A stretch of 64,000 nucleotides of DNA from Rubrivivax sp. GTDB lineage: Bacteria; Pseudomonadota; Gammaproteobacteria; Burkholderiales; Burkholderiaceae_C. The translations under genes and the position numbers were made by a program. The stretch is from positions 1-64,000 of the forward strand of contig JAIYCR010000105.1 of NCBI GenBank assembly GCA_027487905.1, given 5' to 3'. Every line of letters begins with the position of its first letter. Positions within the stretch are counted from its first letter, which is position 1. The notes beneath the pieces were generated by a model that made no database searches, was not told where the DNA came from, and saw nothing but the letters and a program-made list of their open reading frames with translations. This document shows, piece by piece, positions 34,924 through 44,659 of the stretch.

Positions 34924-35904
34924 TCAGCGCAGCCAGCCCTTGCGGTGGAAATAGACGAAGGGCGCGACCACCGAGGCCATCATCAGCGCGAGCGCGAAGG
35001 GATAGCCGTAGTCCCAGTTCAGCTCGGGCATGCGCTGGAAGTTCATGCCGTAGACGCTGGCGATCAAGGTGGGCGGCAGCATCGCCACGCTGGCCACCGA
35101 GAAGATCTTGATCACCTTGTTCTGGTTGATGTTGATGAAGCCCACGGTGGCGTTCATCAGGAAGTTGATCTTGTCGAACAGGAAGGTGGTGTGGCTGTCC
35201 AGGGAGTCGATGTCGCGCAGGATCTGCCGCGCCTCCTCGAACTGCTCCGCATTGAGCATGCGGCTGCGCATCATGAAGCTCAGCGCACGGCGGGTGTCCA
35301 TCACGTTGCGGCGGATGCGCCCGTTCAGGTCCTCCTCGCGCGCGATGGCCGCCAGCGCCTCGCTGGCCATCTGGTCGTTCACGTCCTGCTTGAGCACGCG
35401 GGCGCTGACCTCGTCCAGGCTGTCGTAGATGCTCTCCAGCGCATCGGCGCTGTACTCGGCGTCCGCGTCGTAGAGCTTGAGCAGCACGTCCTTGGCGTTC
35501 TCGATCAGCGCCGGGATGCGCCGGGCGCGCAGGCGCAGCAGGCGGAACACCGGCAGGTCTTCGGCGTGGATGGAGAACAGCACCTCGCGGTGCAGGATGA
35601 AGGCCACCCGGACGTTGCGCGCCCGCTTGCCGTCCGGGCCGTCGTCGCCGTCGATGAGGAAGTCCGAGCGGATGTGGAGCTCGCCGTTGTCTTCCTCGTA
35701 GAAGCGGGCCGACTCCTCCAGGTCGTCGTCCACCGCGTCGGCCGGAATCACCAGGCCGAAATGCGAGGCGATCCAGCGCTTCTCGTCCGCCGTGGGCGCT
35801 TCCAGGTCGACCCACACCGGCTGCACGTCGGCCGCCAGCGCACCGAGGCTTTCGATTTCCTCCTGGAAGAGGCGGCCATTGGCCAGGCGGAAGACGTTGA
35901 GCAT
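34924..35904 (-). CDS. corA: CorA family magnesium/cobalt transporter
   Basis: A 326-residue CorA channel. A large cytoplasmic N-terminal domain is followed by a long helix and two C-terminal membrane segments with the selectivity motif YGMNF just before the last loop (SVYGMNFQRMPELNW). It imports Mg2+ and can carry Co2+ or Ni2+. ATG at 35904. It is convergent with the lipid cluster. A second, divergent CorA-family gene lies at 59494. Confidence 0.92.
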   Translation of the reverse strand: MLNVFRLANGRLFQEEIESLGALAADVQPVWVDLEAPTADEKRWIASHFGLVIPADAVDDDLEESARFYEEDNGELHIRSDFLIDGDDGPDGKRARNVRVAFILHREVLFSIHAEDLPVFRLLRLRARRIPALIENAKDVLLKLYDADAEYSADALESIYDSLDEVSARVLKQDVNDQMASEALAAIAREEDLNGRIRRNVMDTRRALSFMMRSRMLNAEQFEEARQILRDIDSLDSHTTFLFDKINFLMNATVGFININQNKVIKIFSVASVAMLPPTLIASVYGMNFQRMPELNWDYGYPFALALMMASVVAPFVYFHRKGWLR

Positions 35905-35993
35905 GGGTGGGCGGTGTGAGCCCTGGATTCTCGCACCGTGCCGCACTGCCAGGGAGGCTGGCGAACGCGTCGCCGCCCCGGTCGCGCCCGGGC

Positions 35994-36653
35994 TCAGGCA
36001 GCTGGGTTGATCTCGTCCACGCCCGGGCGGCCCTGGAGGTGCTGGTCGGCGCCCCAGACCTGCAGCGTGAAGCCGCCCTCGCCGTGCCACAGCCGGTTGA
36101 TGCAGGCGTTGTGGATGGACCAGTTGCGTGGGGCATCCAGCGCGGTGCGGGTGGCCTCGCGGTAGACGCAGTCGAGCACGCCGCCGTGCGAGACGATGGC
36201 GATGCACTCGCCCGGGTGCCGCGCGCACAGCGAGCGCACTGCCGCGACGGCGCGTGCATGAAAGCGCCGCAGCGATTCGCCGCCCTCGGGCTCGAAGTCC
36301 AGGTCGCGATCGCGCCAGCGTCGCGCGGCGGTCGGGTCGACGCGTTCGATGTCGACGAAGCGCTGACCTTCGAAGGCGCCGAAGCAGCGTTCGCGCAGGC
36401 CCGGGTCCAGCAGCAGCGGCAGCGCGAAGGACTGCGCCATCGGAAGGGCGGTGGCCTGCGCGCGCTGCAGGTCGCTCGCATAGACCCGCTGCGGCGGGTC
36501 GTCGGCGAGGGCAGCGGCCAGCCGGCGGGCCTGCCAGTGGCCAGTCGTGTTCAGCTCGATGTCGGTGTGGCCCTGGATGCGGGCGTCCTGGTTCCAGGCC
36601 GTCTCGCCGTGGCGCAGCAGCAGCAGCCGGGTGATGCCCGACGCAGCGCTCAT
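35994..36653 (-). CDS. Histidine phosphatase family protein
   Basis: A 219-residue protein with the phosphohistidine motif LLLLRHGETAWN near the start, the substrate-loop residues YASDLQRAQATA and the second histidine in IVSHGGVLDCVYREA. It could be a phosphoglycerate-mutase-like or alpha-ribazole-type phosphatase; sequence does not settle the substrate. The ATG at 36653 overlaps the DUF1840 stop (ATGA), indicating coupling. Confidence 0.87.
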   Translation of the reverse strand: MSAASGITRLLLLRHGETAWNQDARIQGHTDIELNTTGHWQARRLAAALADDPPQRVYASDLQRAQATALPMAQSFALPLLLDPGLRERCFGAFEGQRFVDIERVDPTAARRWRDRDLDFEPEGGESLRRFHARAVAAVRSLCARHPGECIAIVSHGGVLDCVYREATRTALDAPRNWSIHNACINRLWHGEGGFTLQVWGADQHLQGRPGVDEINPAA

Positions 36654-37018
36654 GTGCCCCACACCACGTCGGCCGATTCGGCGAGCGATCGTTGCAGCAG
36701 GTCGAGCATCGGCCAGGCCCGCTGGCGCAGGGCCACGGTGTCCGGGCGACGCAGGTCGTCCTCGTCGGCGGGGGACGCCGCTCGGGTGGCCGAACCGCCC
36801 GCGTCAGGTGCACCGGTGGACGCCGACGCGCCGGGCGAACGGGCCAGCTCGTCGGCCTCGATGGCCGCGCGCAGCCGTGCGATGACCGAGCCCATCTGCC
36901 CGACGGTGACGATGCCCTGCGGCGCGGGCTCGCGGCCCATGGCCTGCAGCACCCGGTCGCCATGGGCCTGCACCATCACCACGTCGGCGGCCGCCTTGGA
37001 CTTGAATCGATAGAGCAT
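36650..37018 (-). CDS. DUF1840 family protein
   Basis: A 122-residue protein that starts MLYRFKSKAAADVVMV, the usual opening of DUF1840 proteins of betaproteobacteria. The C-terminal half (RRPDTVALRQRAWPMLDLLQ) is also conserved; the middle is a Ser/Ala/Pro linker. Function unknown. A good ribosome site (AGGAGA) precedes the ATG at 37018. Confidence 0.8.
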   Translation of the reverse strand: MLYRFKSKAAADVVMVQAHGDRVLQAMGREPAPQGIVTVGQMGSVIARLRAAIEADELARSPGASASTGAPDAGGSATRAASPADEDDLRRPDTVALRQRAWPMLDLLQRSLAESADVVWGT

Positions 37019-37086
37019 GCCGGTCTCCTGGCGCCGAGGCACCGTTGAGGGAAGACCGATTCTGCGCCCCCGCGGTCGGCCGGCCT

Positions 37087-39327
37087 TCAGGCCTTCACCA
37101 GCGTCAGGCCCCGGCCGGCACCCCGGCGCACCGTACGGCTGTTGCCATTGCCATTGCTGCTGCCGTGGCCCAGCGGCGCGGGCCGCGTGGCGGTCGACTC
37201 CAGCCGTGCGGGCGGCTCCAGGCGGGGCGGCATGCCTTCCTGGAACAGCGCGGCCAGGTGGGCGGGCTCCATCGGGCGTCCGAACAGATAGCCCTGGGCC
37301 AGCGCGCAACCGGCCGAGCGCAGGAAGTCGGCCTGTGCCGCCGTTTCCACCCCCTCGGCCACCACCTCCAGCCCCAGCGCGCCGGCCATGTGCACCACCG
37401 CCTGCACGATGGCTGCCTGGCGGCAGGCCTCGGGCAGCGGCGTCACGAAGCTGCGGTCGATCTTCAGGCGGTGCAGCGGCAGGTCCTTCAAATAGGACAG
37501 GCTCGAGTAGCCAGTGCCGAAGTCGTCGAGCGACAGGCGCACCCCGAGCCGTGCGAGCTCTCCCAAGCGTCGCTGGGCGTCGGCAGCGTCGTCCACCAGG
37601 ATGGACTCGGTCAGCTCCAGCTCCAGCAGCGCCGCCGGCAGCCCCGAACGGTCCAGTGCCTGGGCCACGCGGTCGACGAAGTCGGGCTGACGGAACTGCA
37701 GCGCCGATACGTTCACTGCGATAGGCACCGATCGGCCCTCGCGCAGCCACAGCGCCGCGATGGCGGTGGCCTGGTCGAGCACCCACTGGCCGAGCTCGAC
37801 GATGAAGCCGCTGTCCTCGGCCTGGGCGATGAAGCGCGAGGGCGCCATCTCGCCCAGCACCGGGTCGGTCCAGCGCAGCAGCGCTTCCACGCCGACCAGC
37901 TCGCCGTCGCGCAGGTTCACCTGCGGCTGCACATGCACGCGGAAATGCCCGGCCGGCAGCCCCTCGCGCATCGCATGGTCGATGCGCAGACGCTCGCGCA
38001 GGTCCACGTTGTGGCGTGCCTGGTGGAAGCGGAAGGTGGCGCGACCGGCTTCCTTGGCCCGGCGCATCGCGGCATCGGCTTGCTGCAGCGCGCCGTCCAC
38101 GTCGGCGCTGCCCTCGTGCAGCAGCGTGATGCCCACGCTGCCGGTCAGGGTGAAGCGCGTGCCGTCGCGCAGGAAGGGCGAGGCCAGGGCGCCCAGCAGC
38201 CGCCGCGCAACCGCCTCGGCGCCTCGCATGTCGGTGTCGGCCAGGCCGATGGCGAACTCGTCGCCGCCCACCCGCCCGAGCAGGTCGCTTCGGGTCAGGC
38301 AGGCCTCCAGGCGACGCGCGGTTTCCACCAGCACCTCGTCGCCCGCCGGCGCACCCAGCGTCTCGTTGATCGTGCGGAAGCGGTCCAGCCCCAGCTGCAG
38401 CAGTGCCACGCCGCGCGCCGGCGCGCCGCCCGCGCCCGCGGCGCCGCGCGAACGCGCCTGCTGCTCGGCCAGCCGCAGCGCCAGGCGTTCGGAGAAGGCG
38501 CGTCGATTGGCCAGGCCCGTCAGGCCATCGGTGCTCTGCAGCCGGTCGATCTCGCGCTGGGCGCGCTGCCGTTCGGACAGGTCGCGGAAGGAGGTCACCC
38601 GCCCGAGCGTCGCGCCGGCGCCCATCAACGGGTGGCTCACGCATTCCAGCAGCGTGCCGTCCACCAGCTGCACCAGCTCCACCACCGCTTGAGCGGGGCC
38701 GGCCAGCCAGTGCTCCTGCACGCGCGCCCACACGCCGGGTTCGACCACCCGCCCGCGCAGCCAGGCCTTCAGTGCCGCGTCGTCGCGCTGCACCAGCAGG
38801 CTGGCCGGCAAGGCCCACAGTTCGGCGAAGCGGCGGTTGAAGCGCTGCACCGCGCCGGAGAGCTCGGTCACGAGAATGCCGTCGGTGGTCGACTCCAGCG
38901 TCGCCTGCAGCTCGCCCACCCGGCGGTCCAGTTCCTCGCGCAGTGCCACTTCGGTGTCGCGGGGGCGGGCCGACACCAGCGCATGCCCGGCGCCCGGCCC
39001 GTGGGCCAGCACCGAGATCCGCAAGGTCACCGGGTGCATCTGCCCATCCAGGGACTGCACCCACGAGTCCATGGGCTGGCTGTCGTGCGGACCGTGTTCG
39101 GCCGGTGCGGTCTGCACGTCGGCCCACTGGGCCTCATCGGCCGGGGTGGCGGCCAGCTCGCGCATGTCGCGCCCGAGCAGGCCCGACGCCGGCACGCCGA
39201 ACAGCCGCGCCGCCGCGGCATTGGCCGCGACGATGTGCAGCGCGCCCAGCTCGACCATCCACACCGGGTCGAGCAGCGCGTCGATGAAGCCCGCCCAGCG
39301 GGCCGGGGCGCCGATCGTGTTCGCCAT
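37087..39327 (-). CDS. PAS-PAS-GGDEF-EAL signalling protein
   Basis: A 746-residue soluble protein. Two PAS-like domains (residues about 10-130 and 150-260) precede a GGDEF domain with the intact motif RVGGDEFAIG and an EAL domain with VGVEALLRW and DDFGTGYSSLSYLKDL. It can be expected to bind c-di-GMP and may synthesise or hydrolyse it. It has no membrane helices, unlike the GGDEF-EAL protein at 6219. ATG at 39327. It follows an HD-GYP gene after ten bases, so the two are probably co-transcribed. Confidence 0.92.
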   Translation of the reverse strand: MANTIGAPARWAGFIDALLDPVWMVELGALHIVAANAAAARLFGVPASGLLGRDMRELAATPADEAQWADVQTAPAEHGPHDSQPMDSWVQSLDGQMHPVTLRISVLAHGPGAGHALVSARPRDTEVALREELDRRVGELQATLESTTDGILVTELSGAVQRFNRRFAELWALPASLLVQRDDAALKAWLRGRVVEPGVWARVQEHWLAGPAQAVVELVQLVDGTLLECVSHPLMGAGATLGRVTSFRDLSERQRAQREIDRLQSTDGLTGLANRRAFSERLALRLAEQQARSRGAAGAGGAPARGVALLQLGLDRFRTINETLGAPAGDEVLVETARRLEACLTRSDLLGRVGGDEFAIGLADTDMRGAEAVARRLLGALASPFLRDGTRFTLTGSVGITLLHEGSADVDGALQQADAAMRRAKEAGRATFRFHQARHNVDLRERLRIDHAMREGLPAGHFRVHVQPQVNLRDGELVGVEALLRWTDPVLGEMAPSRFIAQAEDSGFIVELGQWVLDQATAIAALWLREGRSVPIAVNVSALQFRQPDFVDRVAQALDRSGLPAALLELELTESILVDDAADAQRRLGELARLGVRLSLDDFGTGYSSLSYLKDLPLHRLKIDRSFVTPLPEACRQAAIVQAVVHMAGALGLEVVAEGVETAAQADFLRSAGCALAQGYLFGRPMEPAHLAALFQEGMPPRLEPPARLESTATRPAPLGHGSSNGNGNSRTVRRGAGRGLTLVKA

Positions 39328-39337
39328 GGGTGCCCGA

Positions 39338-40666
39338 TCAGCTCGTGCCCAGCGGCGCGCCGACGGTCACGGGTTCGAAGTAGTAGGCCACCTTGGGACG
39401 CGGGGACAGGTAGTCCAGCGCCGGCTGCGGCAGCTGGTTGGGCTTGAGGCTGCGCCGCACGCCCAGGCGCGGCTCATGCTCCAGGTCCAGCGTGAGGGCC
39501 TCCTCCGATTTCACCGAGGGGTCGAAGACGATCACCCGCGGCTTGAGCGGCCGCATCGAGTTCACCGCCACCACCAGCGCGTAGCGGTCGTCGGTGAGCT
39601 GCACCACCGAACCCGGCGGGTAGACCCCCATCATCTTGATGAAGGCACCGAGGATGGAGGTGTCGAACCGGCGCGGACCGCTGCCTTGCTTGCCCTGCGC
39701 GAACAGCAGCGACAAGGCCTCGTGCGGCGTGATGGCGCGCGAGGCCACGGCCGGGTTGCACAGGTTGTCGTAGCGGTCGATCAGGGCCACGATGCGCGCG
39801 GCGATGGACATCCGCTCGGAGCCGATGCGGGCCGGGAAACCCGAGCCGTCTGCATGTTCATGGTGCTGGGCGATGACCAGTTGCGCCGCGGCGGGCACGC
39901 CCATCTTGCGGGCGGCACTGACGCCGTGGGCCACGTGTTCCTGATAGAACGCCAGCTCGGCCGGGGTGAAGGCCTCGTCCCGGTGCTTCACGCGGTCGGG
40001 CAGTTCCAGCTTGCCCACATCGTGCAGCAAGGCTCCCTGGGCGAGGTCGATCAGATCGGTGTCGGCCATGCCCAGCGCACGGCCCATCATCAGCGAGACC
40101 ACCGCCACGTTCACCGCGTGCAGCGTCGACTTGTCGCCTGCGGTGGTCGTCAGCAGGCGCACGCACACCTCCTCGGCGGACAGCACGTCGCCGACGATCG
40201 AACGCGCCAGCTCCAAGGACTGCTCGCCCGCCTTCAGGGGCTGGGTGGGCACGAACTGCATCAGCTGCTTGCAGGCCTGGGTGGCCAGGCCGAAGCGGGA
40301 CTCGCAGCGCTTGAGGGCTTCGCGCTCGGCCAGCAACTGGGCGCGCCGGGCCTGCTGGGCCGCCTGCGCCTGGGCACGCGCCGCTGCCGCTTCGGCGGCC
40401 TTGCCATCGACTGCGACGGGCGGCGGCTCGGCCACCGGCGCCGGGTTGCCCGGGCGGGGGTCGCTGCGCTCGGGCGACCAGCGCACCTCCCGGACCTTCA
40501 GGCCCCGGATGGTCGCCAGCTGCTGCTCGTTGCTGATCTTGAAGCTGTTCAGCGGAAAGGGGTGGGACAGCCAGCCGCCCTCGAGCATCACGAAGGCGCC
40601 GACATACAGCTGATCCAGCGTCAGGGTGGGGTGCGTGCGAGCGACGGGTTCCGACAGGTTCATCAT
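39338..40666 (-). CDS. HD-GYP domain c-di-GMP phosphodiesterase
   Basis: A 442-residue protein with an N-terminal DUF3391-like segment (LTLDQLYVGAFVMLEGGWLS) and an HD-GYP domain. The metal motif ALLHDVGKLELP and the second signature HHEHADGSGFP are present, with Phe in place of the usual Tyr of GYP. It should hydrolyse c-di-GMP to pGpG or GMP. A long Ala/Arg-rich helix links the two parts. ATG at 40666 has AGAGG upstream. Confidence 0.9.
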   Translation of the reverse strand: MMNLSEPVARTHPTLTLDQLYVGAFVMLEGGWLSHPFPLNSFKISNEQQLATIRGLKVREVRWSPERSDPRPGNPAPVAEPPPVAVDGKAAEAAAARAQAQAAQQARRAQLLAEREALKRCESRFGLATQACKQLMQFVPTQPLKAGEQSLELARSIVGDVLSAEEVCVRLLTTTAGDKSTLHAVNVAVVSLMMGRALGMADTDLIDLAQGALLHDVGKLELPDRVKHRDEAFTPAELAFYQEHVAHGVSAARKMGVPAAAQLVIAQHHEHADGSGFPARIGSERMSIAARIVALIDRYDNLCNPAVASRAITPHEALSLLFAQGKQGSGPRRFDTSILGAFIKMMGVYPPGSVVQLTDDRYALVVAVNSMRPLKPRVIVFDPSVKSEEALTLDLEHEPRLGVRRSLKPNQLPQPALDYLSPRPKVAYYFEPVTVGAPLGTS

Positions 40667-40826
40667 GGGCCTCTGCCTTTTCCAGGCTCCCCCTTCTTCG
40701 GCCGTCGTTGCGTGAACTTGACGCGGCGCCGGCCGGAGGGCCCCGCCGGGGCGGCAATCGGTCACAGGTGGACACACCGGCTGCCCGTCGTCGGATGACC
40801 GCCCACCCGTCGGGGACAATCCGGGC

Positions 40827-41825
40827 ATGGGCGAGTTCGAACTGATCGCGCGTTTCTTCGACCGGCCGCTGCCATCGGGCAGCGGCGTGGCGCTGGGCGT
40901 CGGGGACGACTGCGCGCTGATCGAGCCCACCCCGGGCCAGCGGCTGGCGGTTTCCAGCGACATGCTGGTGGAGGGGCGCCACTTCCTGTCCACCGTCGAC
41001 CCCGCCGCGCTGGGCCACAAGGCCCTGGCGGTGAACCTGAGCGATCTGGCGGCCTGCGGCGCGCGCCCGCGTGCCTTCACGCTGGCCTTGTCGCTTCCGC
41101 GTCCGGACGAGGCGTGGCTGGGCGCGCTGGCCACGGGCCTTCACGCGCTGGGCGAGCGCCACCGCTGCCCGCTGGTGGGCGGCGACACCACCGCCGGGCC
41201 GCTCAACCTGTGCATCACCGTCCTCGGCGAGGTGCCGCCAGGTCAGGCGCTGCTGCGCTCGGCCGCCCAGCCGGGCGACGATCTCTGGGTCAGCGGCACG
41301 CTGGGCGGCGCCCGCCTGGCGCTGGAGGTCTTCCGCGGCCGCGTGCCAGCCGCTGCGGTCGATTTCGATTCCGCCCGGCGGGCGATGGAATGGCCCGAGC
41401 CCCGCGTCGCGCTGGGCCTGGCCTTGCGTGGCGTGGCCCACGCCGCCATCGACGTCTCCGACGGCGCGCTGGGCGATCTGGGTCACATCCTGCGTGCGTC
41501 CCGGCTCGACGCCGAAGTCTGGGCCGATGCGCTGCCGGCCCATCCCGCACTGGCCACCCGCCCCCTAGACGAGCGTCGCCGGCTGATGCTCGCCGGCGGC
41601 GACGACTACGAGCTGCTCTTCACCGCGCCGCCCAGCCGGCGCGACGCCGTGCTCGCCGCGGCGGCGTGCAGCCACACCCCGGTCCACCGGATCGGGCGGC
41701 TGCACCCGTGCCCGCAGGGCGTCCAGCCCGGTCCGGCCCGGGTGCTCGATGCCCAGGGCAGGGGACTGGCCGGGCCCTTCGCCTCCTTCGATCACTTCAA
41801 GGCCGAGCCGGCCGCCGACGCATGA
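40827..41825 (+). CDS. thiL: Thiamine-monophosphate kinase
   Basis: A 332-residue enzyme that phosphorylates thiamine phosphate to the active cofactor. Family motifs: GVGDDCALIEP, SSDMLVEGRHF, NLSDLAACGARP, GGDTTAGPLNLC, DVSDGALGDLGHI and AGGDDYELLFT. ATG at 40827. Its stop overlaps the pgpA start (ATGA), and pgpA overlaps pncC in the same way, giving a compact three-gene unit. Confidence 0.95.
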   Translation: MGEFELIARFFDRPLPSGSGVALGVGDDCALIEPTPGQRLAVSSDMLVEGRHFLSTVDPAALGHKALAVNLSDLAACGARPRAFTLALSLPRPDEAWLGALATGLHALGERHRCPLVGGDTTAGPLNLCITVLGEVPPGQALLRSAAQPGDDLWVSGTLGGARLALEVFRGRVPAAAVDFDSARRAMEWPEPRVALGLALRGVAHAAIDVSDGALGDLGHILRASRLDAEVWADALPAHPALATRPLDERRRLMLAGGDDYELLFTAPPSRRDAVLAAAACSHTPVHRIGRLHPCPQGVQPGPARVLDAQGRGLAGPFASFDHFKAEPAADA

Positions 41826-42442
41826 ACCCCGCACACCCTCCCGGCGACCTCGCGGTATCCGCTGGCGAGCCCCCCCCGCCCGGCCGCCCGCCCCGCCGCG
41901 CCAGCGCTCGCTTCATGCTGTCCCACCCGGCCCATCTGGTCTCCCTCGGTCTGGGCAGCGGCCTGGCGCCGTTCGCCCCGGGCACGGTGGGCACGCTGTG
42001 GGCGTGGCTCGCCTTCCTGGTTCTGGACGTCTGGCTCGATGCGGCCGCCTGGGCGGTGGTCATCGTGCTGGGCATCGCCGTGGGCACCTGGGCTTGCACC
42101 GTGACCGCGCGGGCCCTGGCCATCGAGGACCCTTCCTGCATCGTCTGGGACGAGGTCGTGGGCTTCTGGATCGTGCTGTGGCTGGTGATGCCCGCGGGCT
42201 TCATCACCCAACTCGTCGCCTTCGGCCTGTTCCGGGTGTTCGACGCGGTGAAGAAAGGCCCGGTGGGCTGGGCCGACGCCCGCTTCAAGCGGCGGCGCGG
42301 GCAGGCCATCGGCTGGGCGCAGGGCTTCGGCATCCTGTTCGACGACGGGGTCGCCGCGCTGTGCACTCTGCTCGTGATGGCGGTGCTGATGCACGCCGGG
42401 GTGCTGCCGCCGGCAGCAACGCTGGGCGGGCGGGGCCTATGA
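41822..42442 (+). CDS. pgpA: Phosphatidylglycerophosphatase A
   Basis: A 206-residue membrane enzyme that makes phosphatidylglycerol. The conserved stretches are GLGSGLAPFAPGTVGTLWAW, DPSCIVWDEVVGFWIVL and FGLFRVFDAVKKGPVGWAD, with four hydrophobic helices. The N-terminal 30 residues are Pro-rich and not conserved. ATG at 41822 overlaps thiL by four bases. Confidence 0.93.
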   Translation: MNPAHPPGDLAVSAGEPPPPGRPPRRASARFMLSHPAHLVSLGLGSGLAPFAPGTVGTLWAWLAFLVLDVWLDAAAWAVVIVLGIAVGTWACTVTARALAIEDPSCIVWDEVVGFWIVLWLVMPAGFITQLVAFGLFRVFDAVKKGPVGWADARFKRRRGQAIGWAQGFGILFDDGVAALCTLLVMAVLMHAGVLPPAATLGGRGL

Positions 42443-43014
42443 ACGCGGCCAGCGCAGCGGGCGCCGGCGCTGGCCCGGGCCTCGAGCCTGAGCTCGCCTT
42501 CGACGGAGACCTTGACCTGCTCGTCGCCATGGCCGCGCCCCTGCTGCAGCGGCTGCGCGATCGGGGCTGGCGGCTCGCCACGGCGGAGTCGTGCACCGGG
42601 GGCCTGATCGCCGCGGCCCTGACGTCGGTGGCCGGCTCCAGCGACGTCTTCGATCGTGGCTTCGTCACCTACTCCAACGAGGCGAAGGCCGACCTGCTGG
42701 GGGTGCCGGCGCAGCGGATCGCCTGCGACGGTGCGGTCAGCGAGTCGGTGGCGCGTGCGATGGCCGAAGGGGCGCTGCAGCGCTCGCTGGCGCATCTGGC
42801 CGTGTCGGTCACCGGGGTGGCCGGACCCGGCGGCGGCACGGCCGCCAAGCCGGTGGGGCTGGTGTGGCTGGGCCTGGCCCAGCGCAGCTCCGTGCTGCCC
42901 GGCGGGACCGTGGACGTGCAGGCCTGGCGGCTGCAGTTCCAGGGCACCCGGGCAGCCATCCGCGGCGCGACGGTCCGGGAGGCGCTGCGACGCGTGGGCG
43001 ACGCCGCCGCCTGA
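42439..43014 (+). CDS. pncC: CinA C-terminal family nicotinamide-nucleotide amidohydrolase
   Basis: A 191-residue single-domain protein of the PncC type, which recycles NMN to nicotinate mononucleotide. Motifs: LATAESCTGGLIAAALTSV, GFVTYSNEAKADLLGV, VSESVARAMAEGA and VTGVAGPGGGTAAKPVGLVW. The N-terminal CinA/MoeA-like domain is absent, as usual for the short form. ATG at 42439 overlaps the pgpA stop. Confidence 0.9.
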   Translation: MNAASAAGAGAGPGLEPELAFDGDLDLLVAMAAPLLQRLRDRGWRLATAESCTGGLIAAALTSVAGSSDVFDRGFVTYSNEAKADLLGVPAQRIACDGAVSESVARAMAEGALQRSLAHLAVSVTGVAGPGGGTAAKPVGLVWLGLAQRSSVLPGGTVDVQAWRLQFQGTRAAIRGATVREALRRVGDAAA

Positions 43015-43029
43015 CCTCGCTCGGCGAGG
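43015..43029. terminator. Short hairpin between convergent pncC and holA
   Basis: CCTCGC-TCG-GCGAGG lies immediately after the pncC stop, and holA ends at 43034 on the other strand. It has no T-run, so any terminator role in either direction is tentative. Confidence 0.3.
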
Positions 43030-43033
43030 CGTC

Positions 43034-44113
43034 TCAGCCCTTGGCAGTCGTCGCGTCGTCGGCCCGGGCCACGGCCTGCGCCAGGCGCACCGCCAGGCGC
43101 GCGAGGGCCCGCCAGGGGTCGACGGGCCAGCCGGGCTGCCTGAGGCCCTTCGCGATCGCATCGCAGCGGTGGGCGCCGTCCAGCAGGATGCCCAGTTCGG
43201 CCGCGTCCAGCCGCGCCACGGCCCGCTCCACCAGACGCTCGCGCGGGCCCCAGACCCGCCACTGGCGCAGGGCCATGGGCATCGGCGTGCCGGTGTCCAG
43301 CGCCTGCCGAACCCCGTGCAGCGCCCGGATGTCCTCGGCCAGCAGCCAATGCACCCGCACCGCGCTTTCGCCTTCGGCCTCCAGGCCATCGAGAACCCGC
43401 ACCACCCGGTCGACCCGCCCGGCGAGGGCCGCCTCGCCCAGGCGGGCGGCATCGAAGCGGGCCACATCGGTGACCGCTGCGGCGACGTCGTCGAAGCCCA
43501 GTTCTCCCGGTGGGTGCAACAAGGCCAGCTTCTCCAATTCCTGGTGGGCGGCCAGCAGGTTGCCCTCCACCCGGTCGGCGAAGAAGGCCAGCGTGCGCTC
43601 GCCTTCCTCGCCCGGGCGCACCTTCTGGCCTTGGCGGGCCATGCGGCGTCCGATCCAGCCGGGCAGCGCATGGCGCTCGATGGGGTCGATGCGCACGCTG
43701 GCGCCGGCTGCCTCCAGGGCGCTGAACCAGGCCGACGCCTGCTGCTGGCGATCCAGCCGGGGCAGCACCACCAGGGTCAGCACGGCATCGCCCGCGGCGG
43801 CAGCGTCGGCGGCCAGCCGCTGCAGCGCCTCGGCGCCGTCCTTGCCAGGCTTGCCCGAGGGCAGCCGCACCTCGACCAGCTGGCGGTCGCCGAAGAGGCT
43901 CATCGACTGCGACGCACCGAGCAGCCCGCTCCAGTTGAAGTGCGCGCCGCTCACGGTGTGCACTTGCCGCTCGGCGAAGCCCGCTGCGCGCGCGGCGGCA
44001 CGGATGGCATCGGCCGCTTCCTGCATCTGCAGCGCCTCGTCGCCGTGCAGCACATAAAGCGGCTGCAGGCCGCGCTGCAAGGCGGCGGCGAGCTGATCGC
44101 TTCGGATCTGCAT
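43034..44113 (-). CDS. holA: DNA polymerase III delta subunit
   Basis: A 359-residue clamp-loader subunit that opens the beta clamp. Recognised by the N-terminus MQIRSDQLAAALQRGLQPLY, LYVLHGDEALQMQEAADAIR, SMSLFGDRQLVEVRLPSGKP and FADRVEGNLLAAHQELEKLA, the usual delta pattern. It is downstream of lptE on the same strand with a three-base gap, the conserved leuS-lptE-holA order. Confidence 0.94.
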   Translation of the reverse strand: MQIRSDQLAAALQRGLQPLYVLHGDEALQMQEAADAIRAAARAAGFAERQVHTVSGAHFNWSGLLGASQSMSLFGDRQLVEVRLPSGKPGKDGAEALQRLAADAAAAGDAVLTLVVLPRLDRQQQASAWFSALEAAGASVRIDPIERHALPGWIGRRMARQGQKVRPGEEGERTLAFFADRVEGNLLAAHQELEKLALLHPPGELGFDDVAAAVTDVARFDAARLGEAALAGRVDRVVRVLDGLEAEGESAVRVHWLLAEDIRALHGVRQALDTGTPMPMALRQWRVWGPRERLVERAVARLDAAELGILLDGAHRCDAIAKGLRQPGWPVDPWRALARLAVRLAQAVARADDATTAKG

Positions 44114-44116
44114 GCG

Positions 44117-44659
44117 TCAGCCCCGGGCCACCGAGGCGAGCCGGCGCAGCACCTGGTCGGCGATGTCCGCCTCCATCGACCGGTGCAGCTCGTCCTCCTC
44201 GCGTTCCTTGGCCAGCGCGGCCGACTCGGTGGTGGTGAGCGCACGGCGCTGCTCGAGCAGGATGGGCTGCATCGCCACCGTTCCGTCCGGGCGGCGAACC
44301 CGGAACTGCAGCCGCGAGCGCAGGTTCAGTTCGCGCACCTGGCCAGCCGCCGTCTGGGCGACCACGCCCTTGTCGCGGCCCGTGTCCAGCACCTCGAGGA
44401 CCAGGTCGGCGCGGGCCAGCGTGTCCACCACCTCGACGCCAGATCGCCCCAGCGCCCGCCTGAGGGTCTGGGCCATCGGCGCCGAAGCCTCGATGCCGCT
44501 GAGCGCGACGCTGCGAAACCCGAGCACGGGCGGCGTGCGCAGCCGGAAGCCGCAGCCGCCCAGGCCCAGGCCCAGGCCCGCCCCCAGCCCCAGGGCCGCT
44601 GCGCCGCGCATCGTGCGGCCCAGCCAGCGGCGGCGCGCAGGACGCTCAGACCACGACAT
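44117..44659 (-). CDS. lptE: LPS-assembly lipoprotein LptE
   Basis: A 180-residue lipoprotein that forms the LptD plug at the outer membrane. The signal ([20 protein letters not shown]) has a lipobox LGGC; conserved parts include [20 protein letters not shown] and [23 protein letters not shown] at 44659 overlaps the leuS end by 14 bases; an ATG at 44611 at the beginning of the signal is an alternative. Confidence 0.9.
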   Translation of the reverse strand: MSWSERPARRRWLGRTMRGAAALGLGAGLGLGLGGCGFRLRTPPVLGFRSVALSGIEASAPMAQTLRRALGRSGVEVVDTLARADLVLEVLDTGRDKGVVAQTAAGQVRELNLRSRLQFRVRRPDGTVAMQPILLEQRRALTTTESAALAKEREEDELHRSMEADIADQVLRRLASVARG